Source of the DNA: CAZAQS01 sp964486825
GTDB taxonomy: Bacteria > Chloroflexota > Anaerolineae > Anaerolineales > UBA4823
Length of the DNA stretch: 6,093 bases
Direction of reading: 5' to 3'
Assembly: GCA_964486825.1 (NCBI GenBank)
Contig: CAZAQS010000285.1
Coordinates: 1 to 6,093, forward strand
The notes beneath the pieces are model-generated. The model made no database searches. It worked only from the letters and a program-made list of their open reading frames with translations, and was not told where the DNA came from. This document shows, piece by piece, positions 1-6,062 of this stretch; position 1 is the first letter of the stretch; the number at the start of each line of letters is the position of its first letter. A program made the position numbers and the translations under genes.

Positions 1-1164
1 GGTCTCGTAGGAGAGCCTCTCCAGCAGGGCCAGGCCTTCCAGGCCGGCGGCGTAAGCCTCGAGCGGGGTAGAGGGGCGGCCTTCGATAAACCCAGAAGCC
101 AGCGGGTTGACAAAGGGGAAGCGCTCCCCCTGCCGGGCGAGGGGGTAACGGACCAGGGCAGTCGGCAAGAGGGCGGCGGCCTGGCCGTCCAAGTCGTTCA
201 GGTCGGCGCCGGGGAAGTCCTGCAGGATCCATTGCGCGCCGGTATTGCTGGCGCCACCGGGCATCCACAGGCCATCGGGGTGGCGGTGGGAGTAGACGCG
301 GCGCTGGGGGTCGAGAACCAGCTGGCGGCTGATGCCCTTCAATACGAGGGTGGTGCCCAGGGAGGAGTTCCAGGCGCCGGGATGGACGGCGCCGGAAGCG
401 ATCTGGGCGGCGGTCCCATCGGTTGCGCCGCTGTAGATGCGGGTCGCGATGGGAAGGCCGGTTGCGGCTGCGGCAGCCGTGGACAGGCGCCCGATTTCCA
501 CGCCGCTGGGAACGACAGGCGGGAGGCGATCGATGGGGATGCCCAGCTCTTCGATGAAAGCGGGCCAGCGCTCTTCGAGCAGGTCGTAGCCGGTTTTCAA
601 GGCGTTGCTGAAGTCCGTGACGGGGGCGTCGCCGGTGAGGGCGCAGGTGAGATAGTCGGCGGCATGCAGGAACCAGGCGGTACGGGCAAAAATGGCGGGT
701 CGCTCACTTTTGAACCAGAGAATTTTGGGGAGGGCGAAGGAGGAACCGAAGGAATAGCCCAAGCGGTTTTCCAAGGATGCGCCGCTCTCCCGGAGCGCGG
801 CGACGTAGGGCTGGGAACGGTCGTCGTTGTAGAGGATGGCCGGGGAGAGGGGCTGGAGGGCGGCATCGACAGGCAGGATGGTGCCGGAGGTGGAATCAAC
901 CGCCAGGCCGTCGATGACTGCGCCAGGCGGGAGGCTAGAGGTTAACTCCTGCAGACAAAGGCAGGCCGCACGCCACCAATCGCGGGGATCCTGCTCGGAC
1001 CAGCCCTGGGGGAGCGGCGGGCTGGCAAATGGGACCCGGGACTGGGCTGAGGCGAGCAGCGCGCCGCCTGGGTCCACGGCGATAGCGCGCAGACCCTGGG
1101 TGCCGAGGTCGACGCCGATGACGAGGCGAACGGGGGAGGTGGGGGGCGGGTCGTGGGCAGCCAT
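1..1164 (-). CDS. FGGY-family carbohydrate kinase, D-ribulose kinase-like (3' end cut by window edge)
   Basis: ATP-dependent cytoplasmic sugar kinase; 388 residues are visible and the reading frame is still open at base 1. The N-terminal actin-like fold begins with the phosphate-binding motif GVDLGTQGLRA (residues 17-27). The second domain has the motif GATDGTAAQ (246-254), whose Asp249 is the expected catalytic base, followed by SSLGTT (267-272) and GGASNTGAQW (303-312) of the ATP site. From memory, STSGTILPVD, LYNDDRS, the SNALKTGYD stretch (186-194), VYSH (290-293) and GERFP (346-350) match the Arabidopsis AtXK-1/cyanobacterial D-ribulose kinase group better than classical xylulokinases or glycerol kinases. 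Members are about 430-480 aa, so roughly 40-90 residues are probably missing. The ATG lies one base after the E2 stop (TAA-C-ATG) and has no clear Shine-Dalgarno, so translation is probably coupled to E2. The family is certain; the substrate (D-ribulose, another ketose or a sugar acid) is inferred and open. Confidence 0.9.
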   Translation of the reverse strand, partial: MAAHDPPPTSPVRLVIGVDLGTQGLRAIAVDPGGALLASAQSRVPFASPPLPQGWSEQDPRDWWRAACLCLQELTSSLPPGAVIDGLAVDSTSGTILPVDAALQPLSPAILYNDDRSQPYVAALRESGASLENRLGYSFGSSFALPKILWFKSERPAIFARTAWFLHAADYLTCALTGDAPVTDFSNALKTGYDLLEERWPAFIEELGIPIDRLPPVVPSGVEIGRLSTAAAAATGLPIATRIYSGATDGTAAQIASGAVHPGAWNSSLGTTLVLKGISRQLVLDPQRRVYSHRHPDGLWMPGGASNTGAQWILQDFPGADLNDLDGQAAALLPTALVRYPLARQGERFPFVNPLASGFIEGRPSTPLEAYAAGLEGLALLERLSYET

Positions 1165-1165
1165 G

Positions 1166-2431
1166 TTATAACCAGATCAAACCGGGCTCTTCGACCAGGC
1201 GGCAGATATGGCGCAGGAAGCGGGCGGCGGGAGCGCCGTCGATGATGCGGTGGTCGGCAGTGACCGAGAGGCCCATGGCGTAACGCTGGCGGAGCTTACC
1301 CTTGCGGATGGCCGGGACCTGGCGGAGCCGGCCGACTCCCAGGATGGCGACCTGGGGAGGGTTGATGATGGGGGTGAAGTGGTCGATGCCCAAGGTACCC
1401 AGGTTAGAGATGGTAAAGGTGCCGCCGGTCATCTCGTCCGGCTTCAGCTCAGCCTGCATGGCTTTATGGACCAGGAGCGAGCGGGCCTGGGCAATGCCCG
1501 CCAAACCCAGCTGGCCGGCGTCCCGGATGACGGGGACGAGCAAGCCGCGGTCTGTGTCGACTGCCAGGGCGATATGGATGGACTCGGAGAGATGGAGAAG
1601 CTGGCCGTCGAAGGTAGCGTTCATGTGAGGGTGCTGGCCCAGGACGAGGGCAGTGATGCGGACGATGAAGTCGGTCAGGGTGGGAGGGACAGCGGCGGGG
1701 TCGATCTGCTCGAGGATGCGCTGGCGCAATTTTACCAGGCGGGTGGCATCCACTTCGCTCAAGTAGGTGACGGGGGCGGTGGAGTGGTGGCTTTCGGACA
1801 TGCGGGCGGCGATGGTCTGGCGAATGTTGGATAGAGGCACTCCCCGGACGGGCGCCTGGCGATCCGTTTCAAGCTCTCCAGCTTCAGGAGGGGCGGAGGC
1901 GCTCTCCAGGACGGCCTTGATATCGGCCTTGCGGATTGGCTGGGCGCCTTGGGCAGGCGGGAGGGAAGCCAGGTCCAGGCCGGCGTGCTGGGCCATGCGC
2001 CGGGCGAGGGGGGTGGCGCGTTGCTTATGCCGGTCGAGGTAGGCTCGCACGTCCCGCTCGACGATCATGCCTTGAGGGCCTGTCCCGCTGCCATCCAGCG
2101 CTTCTAATGAAAGGCCTTTTTGCGAGAGCAAGTGGCGGGCGCGCGGGCTGGCGAAGATGCGCGTGGTGGCGCCAACAGGGGCCGGGCCGTCCAGGGACTC
2201 CTGAATGCGACCGATGACGGTGCGGACCTGGACCTCGTCCCCGGGCCGGGCGGAGATGGATTCGAGGACTCCGGCGGCGGGGGATTCGACTTCGAGGGTG
2301 GCCTTGTCGGTCTCCACGGTGAAGATGGGCTGGCCTTTATGGACGGGGTCGCCGACGTTTACGAGCCATTCGACGAGGACGAGGGTGTCGAGGGTCTGGC
2401 TGAGGGGGGGTACGAGGATGTCGACTGGCAT
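1166..2431 (-). CDS. 2-oxo acid/acetoin dehydrogenase complex E2, dihydrolipoamide acyltransferase
   Basis: Core acyltransferase of a 2-oxo-acid-type dehydrogenase complex: it accepts an acyl group from E1 on a swinging lipoyl arm and passes it to CoA. The 421 aa split into a lipoyl domain (about 1-76, with the lipoylated lysine Lys43 in ETDKATLEV), two consecutive peripheral-subunit-binding domains (about 93-132 and 138-176), a Pro/Ala/Glu-rich linker, and the catalytic domain (about 194-421) with the active-site DHRIIDG, His394 and Asp398. All catalytic residues are present. The chosen ATG has AAGGA seven bases upstream; an in-frame ATG at 2608 would add 59 residues of Pro/Ser-rich sequence that lies inside the E1 beta gene, so it is rejected. 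It sits 37 bp after E1 beta and 1 bp before the kinase. The acyl specificity cannot be read from sequence; acetoin-type E1 partners suggest an acyloin or small 2-oxo acid. Confidence 0.95.
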   Translation of the reverse strand: MPVDILVPPLSQTLDTLVLVEWLVNVGDPVHKGQPIFTVETDKATLEVESPAAGVLESISARPGDEVQVRTVIGRIQESLDGPAPVGATTRIFASPRARHLLSQKGLSLEALDGSGTGPQGMIVERDVRAYLDRHKQRATPLARRMAQHAGLDLASLPPAQGAQPIRKADIKAVLESASAPPEAGELETDRQAPVRGVPLSNIRQTIAARMSESHHSTAPVTYLSEVDATRLVKLRQRILEQIDPAAVPPTLTDFIVRITALVLGQHPHMNATFDGQLLHLSESIHIALAVDTDRGLLVPVIRDAGQLGLAGIAQARSLLVHKAMQAELKPDEMTGGTFTISNLGTLGIDHFTPIINPPQVAILGVGRLRQVPAIRKGKLRQRYAMGLSVTADHRIIDGAPAARFLRHICRLVEEPGLIWL

Positions 2432-2438
2432 TGGGTGG

Positions 2439-2443
2439 TCCTT
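2439..2443 (-). promoter_or_regulatory. Shine-Dalgarno of E2 (decides the start)
   Basis: AAGGA on the minus strand, seven bases before the ATG at 2431, within the 37-bp gap after E1 beta. The resulting protein begins directly with the lipoyl domain, as is usual for E2. Confidence 0.75.
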
Positions 2444-2468
2444 GGTGTGGAGGGGAGGGAGGCATGGG

Positions 2469-3482
2469 TTAGAAGAGGCTGAGGGCGGTATCGACGATGC
2501 GGGCCGAGTCGGGGAGGTAGGCTCGCTCCAGGACGGGGGCGAAAGGAGGCGGCACGTCGGGGGCGGCGACACGCTTGATGGGGGCATCCAGCCACATGAA
2601 GGCCTCATCGGCTACCAGGGCGGCAATTTCGGCTCCCCAGCCACCGGTCAGGTTGTCCTCCTCAACGACCAGCAGGCGGCCGGTCTTGCGGACGGAGGAG
2701 AGGATGAGATCCTTATCGAGGGGCACGAGGGTGCGGGGGTCGATGACTTCGGCCTGGATGCCTTTGCCCGCCAGGACTTCGGCGGCCTCCAGGGAGCGGT
2801 AGAGCATCAGCAGGTTGGCCACGATGGTGAGGTCCCCGCCCGGACGGCGAATGACGCCCTGACCAAAGGGCACCAGGTAGTCCTCCTCGGGCACCTCGCC
2901 TACCGGGCTGACGGCGCCTTTCTCCGAACGGGGACCTTTGGAACCGTAGAGCAGCTTATGTTCGAAGAGAATGACCGGGTTATCGTCACGCACGGCGCTT
3001 TTCAGGAGGCCCTTGGCGTCGTAGGCCGTGGCAGGGCAGGCAACTTTCAAGCCGGGGATGTGGGTGAAGAAAGCCTCCAGGCTTTGGGCGTGCTGGGCGC
3101 CGCGGGCGGTGGCGCCAATGGGGGCCCGCATGACCATGGGGACGGACAGGGTACCGCCGGACATGTAGCGAAGCTTGGCGGCCTCGTTGGCGAGCTGGTC
3201 CATCATATTGAAGAGGAAGTCGCCGTATTGGACGTCGGCGATGGGGCGCATGCCGGCAACGGCTGCGCCGACAGCCAGGCCGGCAATGGCGGCTTCCGAG
3301 ATGGGCGTATCCAGGATGCGCTGGTGGCCGAACTCCTGGGAGAGCCCCAGGGTGACGGTAAAAGCGCCCCCAAAACCGCCCTCGATCCCGATATCCTCTC
3401 CCAGGCAGAAGACGCGCGAGTCGCGTTGCATCTCCTCCCGGATGGCCTGGCGCAGGGCCTCAGCAATGGTCATTTTTGGCAT
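2469..3482 (-). CDS. Thiamine-diphosphate-dependent dehydrogenase E1 component, beta subunit (AcoB/PdhB-like)
   Basis: Beta half of the alpha2-beta2 E1 enzyme that cleaves an alpha-keto or acyloin substrate and transfers the acyl unit to lipoyl-E2. At 337 aa it has the usual length. Visible landmarks: the N-terminal transketolase pyrimidine-binding domain with GEDIG (28-32), the TPISE segment with the cofactor-activating Glu63, GAQHAQSLEAFF (128-139) with the substrate-side His131, and the C-terminal transketolase domain with IDPRTLVPLD (247-256). The sequence around 128-180, including DAKGLLKSAVRDDNPV and EHKLLY, resembles acetoin dehydrogenase beta subunits more than branched-chain ones. 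ATG is three bases after the E1 alpha stop; its Shine-Dalgarno AAGGAG is formed by the last two sense codons (Lys-Glu) of E1 alpha. A second in-frame ATG three codons in is possible. Acetoin, pyruvate or a sugar-derived ketone are all possible substrates. Confidence 0.94.
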   Translation of the reverse strand: MPKMTIAEALRQAIREEMQRDSRVFCLGEDIGIEGGFGGAFTVTLGLSQEFGHQRILDTPISEAAIAGLAVGAAVAGMRPIADVQYGDFLFNMMDQLANEAAKLRYMSGGTLSVPMVMRAPIGATARGAQHAQSLEAFFTHIPGLKVACPATAYDAKGLLKSAVRDDNPVILFEHKLLYGSKGPRSEKGAVSPVGEVPEEDYLVPFGQGVIRRPGGDLTIVANLLMLYRSLEAAEVLAGKGIQAEVIDPRTLVPLDKDLILSSVRKTGRLLVVEEDNLTGGWGAEIAALVADEAFMWLDAPIKRVAAPDVPPPFAPVLERAYLPDSARIVDTALSLF

Positions 3483-3485
3483 TGA

Positions 3486-4469
3486 CTACTCCTTGAAGAC
3501 ATCCGTAAATAGCTCAACAGGGTCGGGTTCGGGGCTGGATTCGGCAAAGGCGATGGCGGCCTGCAGGGCGTCTTCGACAACGCGCTCCTGCTCCAGCAGC
3601 TGGGCTTGGCTGAGCCGGGCTTCGGAGAGCAGGTAGGAGCGGAAACGAGGCAGAGGGTCTTTGGCCTGCCACTGGTCTTCCTCTTCTTTGGTGCGATAGG
3701 TGCGCGGATCCGAGCGGGAATGGCCACATAGGCGGTAGGTCATGCACTCGATCAAGGTGGGGCCAGCGCCCTGGCGAGCCCGGGCAACGGCCTGGCCGGC
3801 GGCCTGGTAGACAGCCAGGAGATCGTTGCCATCCACCACGACGGCAGGGATGCCGTAAGCCTGGGCGCGTTGGGCGACGTTTTCAATCCGAAAAGCCAGG
3901 TTGAAGGGGGTGGAGGCGGCGTACAGGTTGTTCTCGCAGACGAAGAGGACCGGCAAGTCCCAGATAGCGGCGGCATTGAGGGCTTCGTGCCAGGCGCCTT
4001 CGTTGGTAGCGCCGTCGCCGAAATAGCAGACCGAGACCCGGGCGGAGGCCTGGAGCTTGAAGGCCAGAGCGGCGCCGGCGGCTATGGGGGCATTGCCCCC
4101 GACGATAGCTATGGCGGGCAACATGCCGACCTGCATATCCCCCACATGCATGGAGCCGCCCTTGCCTTTACAGGCGCCGGTGGCCTTGCCATACAGCTCG
4201 GCCATAATGGCGTTGGGGGAGACGCCTTTGGCGAGGGCATGACCGTGGGGACGGTGGGTGCTGAGGACGTAATCATCCTGGTGGAGGTGGGCGCTGACTC
4301 CCACGGCGACGGCTTCCTGACCGATGTAGAGGTGCAGGGTGGAGGGGATCTTGCCCTGCATGTAGAGCTCGTTGGCGGTCTCTTCGAAGCGGCGGATGAG
4401 GACCAGGTCGTGGTACATGTGGAGGAGGGATTGGGGAGGGGGTATTTCGATGGGGTTGGCTTGGGTCAT
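3486..4469 (-). CDS. Thiamine-diphosphate-dependent dehydrogenase E1 component, alpha subunit (AcoA/PdhA-like)
   Basis: Alpha half of E1, which holds the pyrophosphate and Mg2+ of the cofactor. The 327 aa carry the thiamine-diphosphate motif GDGATNEG...ENN (residues 151-181, the classic GDG-X(27)-NN layout), the THRPHGHALAKG loop (71-82) with His75 and His77, KGKGGSMH (101-108), and the active-site loop GHSRSDPRTYR (249-259). Length and motifs fit the acetoin dehydrogenase/pyruvate dehydrogenase E1 alpha family. I take the ATG at 4469 because AGGAG lies six bases upstream and the protein then starts as family members do; an upstream ATG at 4532 would add 21 unlike residues and would lie inside the inverted repeat of the leader. 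The loop has Pro where Gly or Ser is usual before HGH, which seems a tolerable change. It forms an obvious pair with E1 beta. Substrate not predictable from sequence alone. Confidence 0.95.
   Translation of the reverse strand: MTQANPIEIPPPQSLLHMYHDLVLIRRFEETANELYMQGKIPSTLHLYIGQEAVAVGVSAHLHQDDYVLSTHRPHGHALAKGVSPNAIMAELYGKATGACKGKGGSMHVGDMQVGMLPAIAIVGGNAPIAAGAALAFKLQASARVSVCYFGDGATNEGAWHEALNAAAIWDLPVLFVCENNLYAASTPFNLAFRIENVAQRAQAYGIPAVVVDGNDLLAVYQAAGQAVARARQGAGPTLIECMTYRLCGHSRSDPRTYRTKEEEDQWQAKDPLPRFRSYLLSEARLSQAQLLEQERVVEDALQAAIAFAESSPEPDPVELFTDVFKE
3489..3494 (-). promoter_or_regulatory. Shine-Dalgarno of E1 beta, inside the end of E1 alpha
   Basis: AAGGAG on the minus strand, six bases before the E1 beta ATG. 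It is at the same time the final Lys-Glu codon pair of E1 alpha, just before its TAG stop, so translation of the two E1 subunits is likely coupled, as expected for a one-to-one complex. Confidence 0.75.
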
Positions 4470-4475
4470 GAAGGA

Positions 4476-4480
4476 CTCCT
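4476..4480 (-). promoter_or_regulatory. Shine-Dalgarno of E1 alpha (decides the start)
   Basis: AGGAG on the minus strand, six bases before the ATG at 4469. The in-frame upstream ATG at 4532 has no such site, so translation is placed at 4469. Confidence 0.8.
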
Positions 4481-4494
4481 GGGAGGATGAAAAG

Positions 4495-4581
4495 TGAGGA
4501 GCGCAGGAGCCATGGTCACGATGCAGAGTCAAATTTCAGGGGGTGATGCAGGTCGACTCGGGTGGCTCGATGCGCTCCTCA
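4495..4581 (-). repeat. Nested inverted repeat in the E1 alpha leader, likely RNA hairpin
   Basis: Perfect 11-bp arms TGAGGAGCGCA (4495-4505) and TGCGCTCCTCA (4571-4581) flank a second perfect 6-bp pair (GAGCCA 4507-4512 with TGGCTC 4563-4568) and a third 5-bp pair (GAGTC 4526-4530 with GACTC 4555-4559). In the message the first two tiers stack with only a two-by-one internal loop between them. The downstream arm ends 14 bases before the E1 alpha Shine-Dalgarno. The rest of the 194-bp gap (4470-4663) holds no gene I can support. I do not recognise a known riboswitch; in particular the conserved motifs of the thiamine-diphosphate riboswitch are not there. Confidence 0.6.
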
Positions 4582-4632
4582 GCAGAAGGCAGTGTTATTC
4601 GATTATCAAGGTAACAAGAACAGCACCCTGAA

Positions 4633-4662
4633 GGGCCGATCTCCTACGAGGGAGATGGGGCC
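4633..4662 (-). other. Stem-loop directly after the RuBisCO-like gene
   Basis: ATCTCC (4639-4644) and GGAGAT (4651-4656) form a six-pair stem with a six-base loop; two further two-pair blocks extend it outward, each after one mismatch. It starts one base past the TGA stop. There is no U-run on the downstream side, so it is not a standard intrinsic terminator. It may weaken read-through or protect the 3' end of the first message after processing. Confidence 0.35.
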
Positions 4663-4663
4663 A

Positions 4664-6013
4664 TCAGTCCAGGTTCTTGGGGGCGAAGGAAGGGTGGAAA
4701 TCCGGGCTGGTGTAACCCCAGGCGGTTTTGGGTCGTTGGCGGACGCCCCATTGCTGGATGGCGGCTTTGAGCTCGGGTTTCCCCTCGGCAGCATCCTGCA
4801 GAGGGAGACCTTCGAGGGTGGCGTCGATGGCCTGGCGCCAGGCCTTTGCGCCGGCGGTATAGCCGAGCGGGTGACCCAACATGCCGCCGCCAGCCGGGAT
4901 GATCTGGTCGACGCCGAACTCTTCCACCAGGACCGGCACGAGACCGGGGTACATACCGGCAGCCGGCATGGGGAAGGTCTGGCGGATATGGTACATGGGG
5001 GCGATCATGACCTGGTAATTGCGGGCCGATTCTTCAGCCGAGACCATGGGGATGCTGGTCCAGATGCAGGGCGAAAGCATCATGTCCGCGCCGCACAGCC
5101 GGCAGAGCTTGGAAAAGACCGGGAAACTGATCATGGGGATCTGGCTGAGCATGTGCGAGACGTGCAGTAAAACAGGGGCGCGGATAGCCTCATCCTCGGC
5201 CAGGACACGTAAGGAGGAAAGGCCGGCGGAATAGGCCAGCAGCAAGCCGGAGGCGCCCATCTCGACCGCCTTGCGGGCTTTTTCGTTGATGCGATCGACT
5301 TCATCGGTGATGGAGAGCATATAGAGCATCTTGTGACCGGTCTCGCGCTCGGCCTTGTCGATGGCCTTCAAGACGGCCTCCAGGCGCCTTTCCCAGGAGG
5401 AGTTCTCCAGGTCACTCAGCATCTCGTCGTCCTTGCAGAGATCGGCGCCACCCAGGGCGGTCTGGTAGACCTGGTTGGCGGTCTCCTCGGGGGTCATGCC
5501 CATCTTGGGCTTGATGATATGCAGGACGAGGGGACGGTCATAGACGCCGAGTTTCTCTCTAACGCCGCTGACGCCGTACTTGGGACCTTTGAAGCGGTTG
5601 GCGACTTCCACCGGGACGTAGACGTCCAGGAGGCGGACCTTGTCCGAAAAGGCGAAGGCATTGCCGGCGATGGAAAGCAGCAGCATGGGGATGTTGAGGT
5701 TGGTGTCCCAGGCGTCGATGGGGAAGCCCAACTGGATGACGGCGGCCTTGGTGCGAGGCTTATCGGTGGGGACTTCGTAGTAGCCGAGCACCTTGCTGGT
5801 GAGTTTTTCGCGGACGCCGTGGGAGTCTTCTTTGACGCGCATCCAACTGGAGGTGGAGCCTTCCAGGGCCATCCTTTGCACCTGGCCGAGGTGCTCGATC
5901 CATTCCTGATCGGGGAGGGTATCTTCAATATAATAGGTGCCGACGATATAGCGGTCGTGATCGATGCTTTCCCATTGGAAGTCGAACATATCCGGGTCGA
6001 AGATGCGCTTCAT
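4664..6013 (-). CDS. RuBisCO-like protein (form IV RuBisCO large-subunit family)
   Basis: Member of the RuBisCO large-chain superfamily, 449 aa: N-terminal ferredoxin-like domain (about 1-140) followed by the alpha/beta barrel. Using spinach numbering as a guide, retained residues are Glu60 (here E51), Trp66 (W57), Asn123 (N118), Lys175 and Lys177 (IIKPK, K168/K170), the carbamylated Lys201 with metal ligands Asp203 and Glu204 (KDDE, 194-197), and the phosphate-binding Gly403/404 (GGG, 375-377). Changed or absent are Thr65 (Ser56), the HxHRA segment (reads HVSHM, 284-288), His327, the loop-6 Lys334 (segment 310-323 has no Lys) and the Ser379 region (AAG). Metal-dependent enolate chemistry is therefore likely, CO2 fixation on ribulose bisphosphate is not. 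Known relatives do methylthioribulose-phosphate and diketo-methylthiopentyl-phosphate reactions or 3-oxo-isoapionate-phosphate decarboxylation; I cannot assign one. ATG has AAGGAG five bases upstream. First gene after the promoter. Confidence 0.93.
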   Translation of the reverse strand: MKRIFDPDMFDFQWESIDHDRYIVGTYYIEDTLPDQEWIEHLGQVQRMALEGSTSSWMRVKEDSHGVREKLTSKVLGYYEVPTDKPRTKAAVIQLGFPIDAWDTNLNIPMLLLSIAGNAFAFSDKVRLLDVYVPVEVANRFKGPKYGVSGVREKLGVYDRPLVLHIIKPKMGMTPEETANQVYQTALGGADLCKDDEMLSDLENSSWERRLEAVLKAIDKAERETGHKMLYMLSITDEVDRINEKARKAVEMGASGLLLAYSAGLSSLRVLAEDEAIRAPVLLHVSHMLSQIPMISFPVFSKLCRLCGADMMLSPCIWTSIPMVSAEESARNYQVMIAPMYHIRQTFPMPAAGMYPGLVPVLVEEFGVDQIIPAGGGMLGHPLGYTAGAKAWRQAIDATLEGLPLQDAAEGKPELKAAIQQWGVRQRPKTAWGYTSPDFHPSFAPKNLD

Positions 6014-6018
6014 GGAGG

Positions 6019-6024
6019 CTCCTT
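6019..6024 (-). promoter_or_regulatory. Shine-Dalgarno of the RuBisCO-like gene
   Basis: AAGGAG on the minus strand, five bases before the ATG at 6013; it fixes the start of the 449-residue protein. Confidence 0.8.
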
Positions 6025-6032
6025 ATGTTGTT

Positions 6033-6060
6033 GTATACTACTTGATCACTTGTATATACA
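6033..6060. promoter_or_regulatory. Probable repressor operator: three palindromes spaced one helical turn apart
   Basis: Three perfect palindromes lie between the -10 box and the ribosome binding site: GTATAC (6033-6038), TGATCA (6043-6048) and TGTATATACA (6051-6060). Their centres are 6035.5, 6045.5 and 6055.5, so exactly 10 bp apart. The outer two share the core TTGTATA on the plus strand. The right-hand one overlaps the expected transcription start, where a bound protein would block RNA polymerase. GTATAC-type cores are typical of GntR/FadR-family operators, but the regulator is not in the window and the family assignment is a guess. Confidence 0.5.
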
Positions 6061-6062
6061 GG

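Noticed and set aside
232..945. Open frame of 237 codons on the plus strand opposite the kinase
   Set aside because: Low-complexity Gly/Ala composition and complete overlap with the well-supported kinase; a compositional shadow.
2432..2608. 59-residue N-terminal extension of E2 from an upstream ATG
   Set aside because: Pro/Ser-rich out-of-frame reading of the E1 beta end; the internal ATG at 2431 has a good Shine-Dalgarno and begins with the lipoyl domain.
2205..3485. Open frame of 426 codons on the plus strand, opposite all of E1 beta
   Set aside because: It is very Gly-rich, shows no domain pattern, and lies fully opposite a gene with all family motifs. Long antisense frames are expected in G+C-rich genes.
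3870..4490. Open frame of 206 codons on the plus strand opposite E1 alpha
   Set aside because: No recognisable domain, Gly/Val-rich, and fully opposite a gene with intact thiamine-diphosphate motifs.
4508..4531. Second promoter in the 194-bp gap, starting from TTGACT (4531-4526)
   Set aside because: The same -35-like sequence as in the main promoter, but no acceptable -10 box at 16-18 bp (reads CTCCTG). A GATAAT-like box further up has no -35 partner.
4470..4663. Thiamine-diphosphate riboswitch ahead of the thiamine-diphosphate enzyme genes
   Set aside because: Only a CTGAGG resembling the conserved CTGAGA was found; the other conserved arm is missing and the pairing does not follow the known fold.
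4664..6013. True RuBisCO for CO2 fixation
   Set aside because: The loop-6 lysine and the residues matching Arg295, His327 and Ser379 are changed, and there is no small subunit or phosphoribulokinase nearby in the window.
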